A DNA stretch of 15,640 nt from Sulfurovum sp. (GTDB lineage: Bacteria; Campylobacterota; Campylobacteria; Campylobacterales; Sulfurovaceae): contig WFYB01000201.1 in assembly GCA_015490315.1 (NCBI GenBank), positions 1 to 15,640 of the forward strand, in the 5' to 3' direction. Under the pieces are notes generated by a model. The model did not search any database. It had not been told where the DNA came from and worked only from the letters and a program-made list of their open reading frames with translations. This document shows positions 1 to 5,252 of the stretch, in pieces; within the stretch, counting starts at the first letter, position 1; the number at the start of each line of letters is the position of its first letter. The position numbers were made by a program, and so were the translations under genes.

Positions 1-3
1 ATG

Positions 4-50
4 CGAAGCAGTGGAGGCTTAGCCCATTACATGGGTTAGGTGCTCCTTCG
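4..50. repeat. Long hairpin, dispersed-repeat-like
   Basis: A ten base-pair stem (18-27 with 31-40, loop TAC, one G-T near the middle and one near the base) is extended outward by GGAG/CTCC (13-16 with 43-46) and CGAA/TTCG (4-7 with 47-50). There is no T tract, so it is not a classic terminator. It resembles the palindromic repeats scattered in such genomes, but only one copy is visible here. The rest of 51-127 shows only the ribosome-binding site of the next gene. Confidence 0.5.
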
Positions 51-127
51 TCGCCATCGAGTGAAACCTTGATTCTCAGGACTATTCAGAAGATTTTAAT
101 ATAGAACTTCGAACAAAAGGTGTTATT

Positions 128-319
128 ATGCTATTTTATATTAAAAGAATGCTGCTTTGGCTTGGGGCAGCTATGCTGCTTGGCGGCTGCTATAGCAGTG
201 TCGGGGTCGGGACAGCTGCGCCTATAGGCAAACACGGTGTCGTCGGATCGACAGTAAGCGTAGGCAGTGACGGCAGAGTCCACGGTAATGTCGGCGTGGG
301 TACTGGGATCAGGCTCTAA
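128..319 (+). CDS. Small glycine/valine-rich lipoprotein
   Basis: A 63-aa protein with a short basic start, a hydrophobic stretch at about residues 8-19 and a lipobox LLGGC whose Cys is residue 21. It should be cut by signal peptidase II, leaving a mature lipoprotein of about 43 residues. The mature part is rich in Gly, Val and Ser with repeating short SVG/GVG elements and no recognisable domain. The start is supported by AAAGG a few bases upstream. Its stop is one base from the ATG of the SMR exporter gene, so the two are probably translated together. The function is unknown; a structural role in the envelope, or a partner of the exporter, are guesses from context. Confidence 0.75.
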   Translation: MLFYIKRMLLWLGAAMLLGGCYSSVGVGTAAPIGKHGVVGSTVSVGSDGRVHGNVGVGTGIRL

Positions 320-320
320 G

Positions 321-641
321 ATGCACTGGCTCTACCTGCTTCTTGCCATCGGCTTCGAGGTTCTTGGCACCACGGCGATGAAGCTCTCCGAGGGCTTCAC
401 CAAGACCATGCCCTCCATCGCGATGGCGATCTTCTATATCCTCTCTCTGGTTATGCTCACCCTCACCCTCAAAAAGATAGACGTCAGCATCGCCTACGCC
501 ATCTGGTCAGGTCTGGGCACCGCCTTCATCGCAGTTATTGGCATCATGATATTTGGCGAGTCACTCACACCGATGAAGATTGCTTCTATAGCGTTTATCA
601 TTCTCGGTGTGATCGGATTGCAGCTTAGTATGAGTCATTAG
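321..641 (+). CDS. SMR family multidrug exporter (EmrE/QacE type)
   Basis: A 106-aa protein with four hydrophobic helices, the usual size of small multidrug resistance proteins. These work as antiparallel dimers in the inner membrane and exchange protons for cationic compounds. The essential membrane glutamate is E13, inside the motif FEVLGTTAMKLSEGF, and the helix-3 motif AYAIWSGLG contains W62. These match the EmrE/Qac branch better than the guanidinium (Gdx/SugE) branch, where the Trp is usually followed by Thr. I chose the ATG at 321 because the longer reading from 267 adds 18 residues that overlap the lipoprotein gene and are absent from the family. It starts one base after the lipoprotein stop, suggesting translational coupling. 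The substrate cannot be read from the sequence. Confidence 0.9.
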   Translation: MHWLYLLLAIGFEVLGTTAMKLSEGFTKTMPSIAMAIFYILSLVMLTLTLKKIDVSIAYAIWSGLGTAFIAVIGIMIFGESLTPMKIASIAFIILGVIGLQLSMSH

Positions 642-659
642 ATACTCAATTTCCCTCTC

Positions 660-694
660 GCTCCTATGCTTTGCATGGGAGCTGCAGGTTTTTT
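660..694 (+). terminator. Terminator-like hairpin after the SMR gene
   Basis: GCTCCTATGC (660-669) pairs with GCATGGGAGC (673-682), and six T residues follow at 689-694, a few bases beyond the stem. It could end the lipoprotein/SMR transcript, although the stem-to-T spacing is longer than usual. The same element recurs in degenerate form at 1369-1440, so it is also part of a repeat. Confidence 0.45.
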
Positions 695-716
695 GTATAC
701 AAAGGCTATCTATGCA

Positions 717-783
717 TTCCTACGCACAGCGTAGGAACGAGTTAAGCGTGGGTACGAGTTATGCTGGAGCGTAGGGACGAGTT
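717..783. repeat. Hairpin plus three copies of a 15-base repeat
   Basis: TTCCTACGC (717-725) and GCGTAGGAA (729-737) form a perfect nine-pair stem. Its right arm begins the first of three related 15-mers of pattern GCGTRGGNACGAGTT at 729-743, 746-760 and 769-783. It resembles the widespread CTCGTTCC...GGAACGAG palindromic repeats (recall, not searched). It fills the gap between the SMR gene and the toxin-antitoxin pair. Confidence 0.7.
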
Positions 784-791
784 GTCAAACC

Positions 792-1067
792 TTAACCATA
801 AGCATTTTGTCTGTGCCTAAAATCGGTTACTACAATCACTACTTTTTCATCTTCAATGAGATAAAAAAGTCTATAGTTTCCGACCCGGTATCTATAATAT
901 CCTTCAAATTTACCTTTAAGTTTTTTGATGTTAGTTCCAAAATATGGATTTGATCGCAGTTGAGGATAGATGATGTTTGCGATCTTATCATATAGCTTTG
1001 AGTCTATGTGTTGTTTGATTTTTTGAAAATTTTTTGTTTCGGCGATCTTAAAATCATACAATATCAT
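792..1067 (-). CDS. RelE/ParE-type toxin of a type II TA pair
   Basis: A 91-aa basic protein of the size and pattern of the RelE/ParE superfamily. It has N-terminal helices, a central KKLKGKFEGYYRYRVGNYR segment (about 48-66) with the RVG(N/D)YR core, a LFYLIEDEKVVIVV strand pair, and the C-terminal DFRHRQNAY (82-90) that carries the catalytic-type residues of ribosome-dependent mRNases. The partner antitoxin gene lies upstream and overlaps by 14 bases, the usual antitoxin-first order. Whether it cleaves mRNA (RelE) or poisons gyrase (ParE) cannot be settled from sequence; the HRQ ending fits RelE-like enzymes better. The base composition is clearly AT-richer than the housekeeping genes here, consistent with transfer. 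Confidence 0.88.
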   Translation of the reverse strand: MILYDFKIAETKNFQKIKQHIDSKLYDKIANIIYPQLRSNPYFGTNIKKLKGKFEGYYRYRVGNYRLFYLIEDEKVVIVVTDFRHRQNAYG

Positions 1068-1290
1068 ACGCTCCGTTTTTTGCTTCTTGTAGCCCGATTT
1101 CCAAGTTTTTGACCAACTCTTTATCGCTCAATATCTCATTCATTTCATTATCACTGACATACTGAGATGAAGTGAGGTATTGCAGTGTTGCATATTCGAT
1201 AAAGTTGGAGATATTTCTTCGCTCTCCATCAGCAGCCCTTTTTATCATCTGATAAACAGCATCATCAACTCTCATTGTTACAGTTTTCAT
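1054..1290 (-). CDS. Ribbon-helix-helix antitoxin
   Basis: A 78-aa protein. Residues 2-40 (KTVTMRVDDAVYQMIKRAA followed by ISNFIEYAT) have the form of a ribbon-helix-helix DNA-binding domain. The acidic tail from about 47 should wrap the toxin. A longer reading would begin at 1341, but that start lies upstream of the -10 box (1321-1326). The ATG at 1290 has a good AAGGAA ribosome-binding site eight bases away, so I use it. It is co-transcribed with, and overlaps, the RelE/ParE-like toxin gene. Like similar antitoxins it probably represses its own promoter; an inverted repeat ATATTG/CAATAT at 1340-1345 and 1355-1360 overlaps the -35 and is a candidate operator. Confidence 0.88.
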   Translation of the reverse strand: MKTVTMRVDDAVYQMIKRAADGERRNISNFIEYATLQYLTSSQYVSDNEMNEILSDKELVKNLEIGLQEAKNGAYDIV

Positions 1291-1320
1291 AAAAATAGTT
1301 CCTTGAATATATTTATTTAC

Positions 1321-1349
1321 ATTGTATTCAAAAATATTCATATTGTCAA
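1321..1349 (-). promoter_or_regulatory. sigma70-type promoter of the TA pair
   Basis: Read on the minus strand there is a consensus -35 TTGACA (1349-1344), a 17-base spacer, and -10 TACAAT (1326-1321). Expected transcription start is near 1314, leaving a leader of about 24 bases with AAGGAA before the antitoxin ATG at 1290. The inverted repeat 1340-1345/1355-1360 covers the -35. Confidence 0.75.
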
Positions 1350-1368
1350 GGTATCAATATTATTTATT

Positions 1369-1440
1369 CCTCTCGCTCCCATGCTCTGTGTGAGAGTGTG
1401 TATGAGAGTTTTGGAGGTATGACAGTTTTTTTGTATGCAT
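1369..1440. repeat. Second copy of the repeat found after the SMR gene
   Basis: CCTCTCGCTCCCATGC (from 1369) matches 654-669 with one change. The matching right end, a T tract followed by TGTATGC, lies at about 1432-1439 and corresponds to 689-699. This copy carries roughly 27 extra bases between the two ends. The two copies bracket the TA pair. Confidence 0.6.
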
Positions 1441-1442
1441 TG

Positions 1443-1847
1443 TTAGTGCTTTGATGCACTAATAGTTGGCTTTTCATTTGTAATTACACTTACACATTCA
1501 TTTTCTCCGAGAATCAAGTATTCATCATACCCACCAGTTATACCTGCTAAAAATCCTTCTCGAAGTGATTCAAGATCAAACCAACCACCTTTTTGCACCA
1601 TCCAAATCCAACCCTTTTTTCTGGTTTTAGGATTCCAGAATTCTAATAAATTACCTTCATCCAATACACGAAAGCCTATAACCCCGCTAAATGTGATATA
1701 AATAGGATTATAAATATTTTGAAAATGTACTGTAATTTTTAATAGACATAGATCATATTGAATATTCATAATTTGAGGAGGACCATTGTCTATATTTGGA
1801 GTATCAAATGTTTCTACAATAGGATTATTAATAACTTCAATGTCCAT
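1443..1847 (-). CDS. Hypothetical protein, 134 aa
   Basis: I do not recognise the family with confidence. It is soluble-looking and acidic, with no signal peptide or membrane segment. It is rich in beta-strand and aromatic residues, with a GWIWMVQKGGWFDLESLREG segment (about 79-98) and a C-terminal YLILGENECVSV strand. The start at 1847 has a strong ribosome-binding site (GGAAGGAA). It is AT-rich like the TA pair next to it. The size, composition and setting resemble orphan immunity proteins of polymorphic toxin systems, but no toxin gene is adjacent, so that is only a suggestion. About 85 bases upstream (1848-1932) hold nothing I can identify. Confidence 0.65.
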   Translation of the reverse strand: MDIEVINNPIVETFDTPNIDNGPPQIMNIQYDLCLLKITVHFQNIYNPIYITFSGVIGFRVLDEGNLLEFWNPKTRKKGWIWMVQKGGWFDLESLREGFLAGITGGYDEYLILGENECVSVITNEKPTISASKH

Positions 1848-1932
1848 TTATTTTCCTTCCATTTCCGCACTCTTTAATCAAGAAATATCCTCCTATGTAG
1901 AACCACATACTGAATAATTATCCTACCATCAC

Positions 1933-2457
1933 TTATTTAGAAAGCTCCTTAACCACCTTCCCCACATCCCCCAAGCAGCATTGTCCGCTGGGATTGAGGA
2001 TCTCACAGCTGCAGCCAGGGTTTTCCATCTCGGCTTTGATGTCTTCAAGTGCTGTGGTCTTGCCTGTCGCTTCGATCTCTGCCTTGATCTTCTCTTTGGT
2101 CCACTCAAAACAATAGCATACCGTCGCGGGGCTTGCGCCCTCTTTGAGTCCTACGGTTACCGTAAGCGCATCTTGTTTGAGCACCTCGTTCCCTCGGAAA
2201 TAGACCGCTTCGCATGTAGGGGTTTTGCAGTAGTGGAAGCCCTCAAGGGTATCGAGCTTCGCCTTAGTATCGTCGGTGAGCAGATGCTCCAAAGTCTTGA
2301 CAAGCACCCCTTTGGCAGCCTTGCCACAGAGCGGACACGCCGCTTTGCCTTTGGGCTGCGGACTGCAGCAGTCGTGGCTCTCGGTGGAACAACTCTCAGA
2401 AGTGGTGGCGCAGCAGCTCTCTTTTTGACTCTCTTTGATCGGTTTGAAACTAAACAT
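1933..2457 (-). CDS. CopZ-like Fe-S/Zn metallochaperone
   Basis: A 174-aa Cys-rich protein. From about residue 39 it matches the N-terminal domain of Archaeoglobus CopZ and the family often named putative iron-sulfur cluster-binding metallochaperone. Features are CPLCG (C41, C44), then CKTPTCEAVYF (C77, C82), VCYCF (C114, C116), CSC (C149, C151) and GQCCLGDV (C160, C161). Known members bind one zinc and one [2Fe-2S] cluster. The heavy-metal-associated ferredoxin-like domain of full CopZ is missing. Residues 1-38 add five more Cys (CC, C, CC) and a His, which may be an extra metal or arsenite site. The start is supported by GAGGAG. It is divergent from arsR, so a role in arsenic or metal handling is inferred. 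Confidence 0.82.
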   Translation of the reverse strand: MFSFKPIKESQKESCCATTSESCSTESHDCCSPQPKGKAACPLCGKAAKGVLVKTLEHLLTDDTKAKLDTLEGFHYCKTPTCEAVYFRGNEVLKQDALTVTVGLKEGASPATVCYCFEWTKEKIKAEIEATGKTTALEDIKAEMENPGCSCEILNPSGQCCLGDVGKVVKELSK

Positions 2458-2493
2458 GGTTTTTCTCCTCTGAAGCTATTTTACACTATTTTA

Positions 2494-2553
2494 GATGCAA
2501 ACCATGTGCAACCATAACGAAAAACAATAATTTGGGTAAACCTGTAGTATACT
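2494..2553. promoter_or_regulatory. Divergent control region between CopZ-like gene and arsR
   Basis: The gap 2458-2585 must hold both promoters. A TATACT (2548-2553) is a plausible -10 for arsR, without a good -35. On the minus strand TAAAAT near 2480 could serve the CopZ-like gene. A tandem ten-base direct repeat GATGCAAACC/ATGTGCAACC (2494-2513), one helical turn apart, is a candidate regulator site. No copy of the palindrome seen before arsC was found here. Confidence 0.35.
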
Positions 2554-2585
2554 TACGATAGTCAAAAAACACTAGGAGAGTGACA

Positions 2586-2894
2586 GTGGAGAATTTCCTG
2601 CAAACCATCGGTGCACTCAACGATGAAACAAGACTGAAGATACTCCGCTTCATCGACAAGAACGGTGCGGTGTGCGTCTGTGACATCGAGTCGGCATTTG
2701 GGATGATACAATCACGCATCTCCCGCCACCTCAAGATCCTCAAGGATGCCGGATTTTTAACAGTTGAGCGCCAGGGACGATGGGCATACTACGCCATCCG
2801 CTCCCCTCTTGACAGGTTTCGACAGGACATCCTCAAAGAGATCTCCTATCTTGAGATGGATCTGCCGGAGTTCAAGGGTTGCTGTAAACCATAA
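2586..2894 (+). CDS. arsR: ArsR family arsenite-responsive repressor
   Basis: A 102-aa winged-helix repressor of the ArsR/SmtB family. The arsenite-sensing motif CVCD (C30, C32) lies in the predicted helix before the recognition helix (SRISRHLKILKDAGFLTVER, 43-62), which is the classic type-1 ArsR arrangement. A C-terminal CC pair (C99, C100) may add ligands. Two GTG starts are possible, at 2580 and 2586. AGGAG at 2574-2578 is one base from the first but seven from the second, so I choose 2586. It is divergent from the CopZ-like gene and heads the ars cluster. It should release DNA on binding As(III), switching on arsC, arsB and perhaps the divergent gene. Confidence 0.92.
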   Translation: MENFLQTIGALNDETRLKILRFIDKNGAVCVCDIESAFGMIQSRISRHLKILKDAGFLTVERQGRWAYYAIRSPLDRFRQDILKEISYLEMDLPEFKGCCKP

Positions 2895-2911
2895 CATTTT
2901 GGTTACAATAC

Positions 2912-2951
2912 ATCAAGATACCTTGATATATATACTTCTTTATGCTACAAT
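2912..2951 (+). promoter_or_regulatory. arsC promoter with probable ArsR operator
   Basis: Perfect inverted repeat ATCAAG-ATAC-CTTGAT at 2912-2927. It overlaps the -35 TTGATA (2923-2928), which is followed after exactly 17 bases by -10 TACAAT (2946-2951), with an upstream TG (2943-2944). The ATCAAN(n)TTGAT form is the usual shape of ArsR operators, so repression by the ArsR encoded just upstream is likely. Confidence 0.7.
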
Positions 2952-2983
2952 TCGCCATCTTCACAACATAAAGGCAATATACT

Positions 2984-3385
2984 ATGAAAAAAGTACTTAT
3001 TCTCTGTACCGGTAACAGCTGCCGAAGCATCATCGCCGAAGCACTGGTCAATGCCGAACTTGAAGGCATCAAAGCGGACAGCTCCGGTGTCAAAGCCTCA
3101 GGCAAAGTCAACCCCAATGCAAAAAAACTACTTGAAAGCAAGGGTATCTGGGAAGATCTTTACCACTCCAAGACACTTGACACCGTCATAGACAACGACT
3201 ATGACCTTGTCGTGACCGTCTGCGACCACGCCAACGAAACCTGCCCCATGTTCCCCAAGCCCGTACCCAAAATACATGTAGGGTTTGAGGACCCGGACGG
3301 GAAAGGGTATGAGGCGTTTGAGAAGACGTATGAGGAGATAAAGAGTGTGCTGCTGCCTAAGATCAAAGAAGCACTGCACGGATAA
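2984..3385 (+). CDS. arsC: Thioredoxin-coupled arsenate reductase (LMW-phosphatase fold)
   Basis: A 133-aa protein of the low-molecular-weight tyrosine phosphatase fold. The P-loop CTGNSCRS begins at the nucleophile C8, with C13 and R14. The redox relay pair C80 and C87 sits in VCDHANETCP, and the general-acid region is FEDPDG (102-107). The C8/C80/C87 triad with this spacing corresponds to C10/C82/C89 of the Staphylococcus pI258 enzyme, so it should reduce As(V) to As(III) in the cytoplasm using thioredoxin rather than glutaredoxin. It has its own promoter and probable ArsR operator 33 bases upstream. The ATG at 2984 follows AAAGGC at a normal distance. The product arsenite would be exported by the ArsB encoded downstream. 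Confidence 0.93.
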   Translation: MKKVLILCTGNSCRSIIAEALVNAELEGIKADSSGVKASGKVNPNAKKLLESKGIWEDLYHSKTLDTVIDNDYDLVVTVCDHANETCPMFPKPVPKIHVGFEDPDGKGYEAFEKTYEEIKSVLLPKIKEALHG

Positions 3386-3406
3386 CAAAGAACATATTAG
3401 GCAATA

Positions 3407-3455
3407 GGAGGCAGGACTTTAGTCCTGCAACGTGCGGGGTTGAAACCCCGTCTCC
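3407..3455. repeat. Two-hairpin (three-way junction) repeat inside the ars cluster
   Basis: Hairpin 1 is GCAGGAC/GTCCTGC (3411-3417, 3422-3428). Hairpin 2 is CGGGGTT/AACCCCG (3435-3441, 3444-3450). An outer GGAG/CTCC (3407-3410, 3452-3455) closes both into a Y shape. It lies between arsC and the 87-aa gene. It has no T tract, so it may moderate or stabilise the transcript rather than end it. It looks like a dispersed repeat family, but only one copy is in view. Confidence 0.65.
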
Positions 3456-3484
3456 AAGTATCAATAAGTCACAAAGGAAAAATC

Positions 3485-3748
3485 ATGAAAAAAAATGTAA
3501 ATACAACAAACAACGGCGTCAAGATCAGCTTCACAGGTGAAGTCAAAAAACAAAACATCATCAAGATGGTTGAGAACTGTGCTACTGGACAGTGTGAATG
3601 TATGAGTGATGAGACCAAAAAGAAGATCCAAAATATGGAAGTGGGCGGCAAGGACGGTGATGTCTCACTTGCGCTTACAGGTGATGTGAGCAAAGAGGAG
3701 ATCGAAGCGGCACTTGCCAAGTCCAAAGTCCTCAATCCGGAGCAATAA
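3485..3748 (+). CDS. Small Cys-containing protein of the ars operon (unknown family)
   Basis: An 87-aa protein I do not recognise. Two halves look related: GVKISFTGEVKKQNI (11-25) and DVSLALTGDVSKEEI (59-73), each a strand, a TG(E/D)V turn and a helix. Only the first half is followed by a Cys cluster, C32-x4-C37-x-C39. Three Cys in this spacing could bind As(III) or another soft metal, which is inference. The start at 3485 has AAAGGA seven bases or so upstream; a longer in-frame start at 3440 would lie inside the hairpin repeat. It stops four bases before the arsB ATG, so it is surely co-translated with arsB. It may be an arsenite carrier or an accessory protein for ArsB. Confidence 0.8.
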   Translation: MKKNVNTTNNGVKISFTGEVKKQNIIKMVENCATGQCECMSDETKKKIQNMEVGGKDGDVSLALTGDVSKEEIEAALAKSKVLNPEQ

Positions 3749-3752
3749 CCCC

Positions 3753-5015
3753 ATGCTGCTCGCCTCTACACTCTTTTTAGTCACCCTCCTCTTTGTCATC
3801 TGGCAGCCCAAGGGGCTTCAGATCGGCACAACTGCAATCATTGGTGCGATCGCGGCACTTATTTTGGGTATTGTAAGCTTTGGGGATGTCATCACGGTTA
3901 CGGGCATCGTATGGGATGCGACGCTGGCGTTTATTGGGATCATTCTGCTCTCTATGGTGCTTGATGAGATCGGCTTTTTCGAGTGGGCGGCGCTGAAGAT
4001 GGTGCGACTGAGTCGTGGCAACGGGCAGTTGATGTTTATCTATATTTTGCTGCTGGGTGCAGTGGTGGCAGCGTTTTTTGCCAATGACGGTGCGGCACTG
4101 ATCCTCACACCCATTCTGCTTGCCAAGATGAAACACCTCGATATGAAGCCTGCGGCGATGTTTGCCTTTTTGATGGCGGGTGGATTCATCGGCGACAGCG
4201 CCTCCAACCCGTTAGTCATCTCCAACCTTACCAACATCGTCACTGCTGACTATTTCCATATCGGCTTTTGGGAGTATGCAGCACATATGTTTTTACCAAA
4301 TCTGCTGAGCATCGCTGCATCGCTGGCTGTACTCTGGCTCTTCTTCCGCAAGGATATCCCCAAACATCTTGATATAGCAAACCTCGCCACACCGGAGTCT
4401 GCCATCAAAAACATGACGATGTTCAAGCTCAGTTGGGTATTTTTGGCACTTTTGATGGTGGGATACTTTATCGGAGACATCTACCATCTGCCCATCTCCA
4501 TCTTCGCGCTTGGCGGCGCACTAATCTTTCTGGCGATCGCTGCGAAGCATAAAGCGACCAAACCCATCATGACCATCAAGGCTGCCCCATGGCAGGTGGT
4601 GTGGTTCTCCATCGGGCTCTATGTAGTAGTCTATGGGCTCAAAAATGCCGGACTCACCGATGATCTCTCCGAAATACTGCTCACACTTAAGTCCTACGGT
4701 GATCATGTCGCAGTCATCGGCACAGGCTTCCTTGCTGCAGTGATCTCTGCGGTGATGAACAACATGCCTACCATCATGATCATGGATCTTGCCATCGACA
4801 AGATCGGATATGCGGGCAACGAAGCATTGGTCTATGCCAACATCCTTGGCTGCAACCTCGGACCCAAGATGACCCCTATCGGATCGCTTGCGACCCTGCT
4901 TTGGTTGCATGTACTCGCACAAAAGGGTGTCAAAATAGGCTGGGGAGAGTATATGAAAGTGGGACTGGTCATCACACCGCCTGTACTGCTTGTGGCACTG
5001 ACGGGATTGTTGTAG
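3753..5015 (+). CDS. arsB: ArsB family arsenite efflux permease
   Basis: A 420-aa, strongly hydrophobic protein with about 12 membrane segments, close in length to E. coli ArsB (about 429). Its motifs match ArsB closely: VIWQPKGLQIG near the start, LDEIGFFEWAALK, FFANDGAALILTPILL, a GDSASNPLVISNLTNIV segment, APWQVVWFSIGLYVVVYGL, NNMPTIMIM and LGPKMTPIGSLATLLWLHVL near the end. ArsB exports arsenite from the cytoplasm, alone by proton antiport or powered by ArsA. No arsA is present here, so secondary transport is expected. I start at the ATG at 3753, ten bases after GGAG and four bases past the previous stop; an upstream TTG at 3714 is possible but overlaps the previous gene. Co-transcribed with the 87-aa gene. 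Confidence 0.94.
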   Translation: MLLASTLFLVTLLFVIWQPKGLQIGTTAIIGAIAALILGIVSFGDVITVTGIVWDATLAFIGIILLSMVLDEIGFFEWAALKMVRLSRGNGQLMFIYILLLGAVVAAFFANDGAALILTPILLAKMKHLDMKPAAMFAFLMAGGFIGDSASNPLVISNLTNIVTADYFHIGFWEYAAHMFLPNLLSIAASLAVLWLFFRKDIPKHLDIANLATPESAIKNMTMFKLSWVFLALLMVGYFIGDIYHLPISIFALGGALIFLAIAAKHKATKPIMTIKAAPWQVVWFSIGLYVVVYGLKNAGLTDDLSEILLTLKSYGDHVAVIGTGFLAAVISAVMNNMPTIMIMDLAIDKIGYAGNEALVYANILGCNLGPKMTPIGSLATLLWLHVLAQKGVKIGWGEYMKVGLVITPPVLLVALTGLL

Positions 5016-5027
5016 CGGGAGTTACTG

Positions 5028-5252
5028 ATGGATCAATCCGCCCTCCTCTGGAACATAGCACTCAGTGTCATCGGTATGGCATACCTGATCTATGCCAGAG
5101 CACAGCGTCGTGCTATCCCTCTGATCAGCGGATTGATACTTCTCGTTTTGCCCTACCTGACCGATAAAGGCTACCTTCTGTTTGGCGGGCTTGCTGCTGT
5201 TGCCGCAGCATCCTATCTGTTATCCAAATATGCGAATAGAAAAATATTTTAA
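5028..5252 (+). CDS. Small three-helix membrane protein, end of ars operon
   Basis: A 74-aa protein with hydrophobic stretches at about 6-22, 31-46 and 50-66 and a basic C-terminus (KYANRKIF), so probably an integral inner-membrane protein. It starts 12 bases after the arsB stop with GGGAG as ribosome-binding site, so it is most likely the last gene of the ars operon. I do not recognise a characterised family. Similar tiny membrane proteins are sometimes labelled amino acid transport protein without evidence. Its stop overlaps the stop of the convergent MoxR gene by four bases (TTAA). Confidence 0.75.
   Translation: MDQSALLWNIALSVIGMAYLIYARAQRRAIPLISGLILLVLPYLTDKGYLLFGGLAAVAAASYLLSKYANRKIF

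Noticed and set aside
1..127. Guanidine (ykkC-type) riboswitch upstream of the SMR gene
   Set aside because: SMR genes are often under such riboswitches, but the conserved ykkC or mini-ykkC motifs are not present, and this SMR is of the EmrE type; the hairpin at 4-50 looks like a repeat.
267..641. Earlier start for the SMR gene
   Set aside because: The 18 added residues overlap the lipoprotein gene and have no counterpart in SMR proteins.
717..783. CRISPR array
   Set aside because: The three short repeats are unevenly spaced, without constant-length spacers, and no cas gene is nearby.
1054..1341. Earlier start (1341) for the antitoxin
   Set aside because: It lies upstream of the -10 box; the ATG at 1290 has the ribosome-binding site.
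1981..2517. 178-codon open frame on the plus strand
   Set aside because: Antisense to the CopZ-like gene, which has a conserved Cys pattern and a strong ribosome-binding site.
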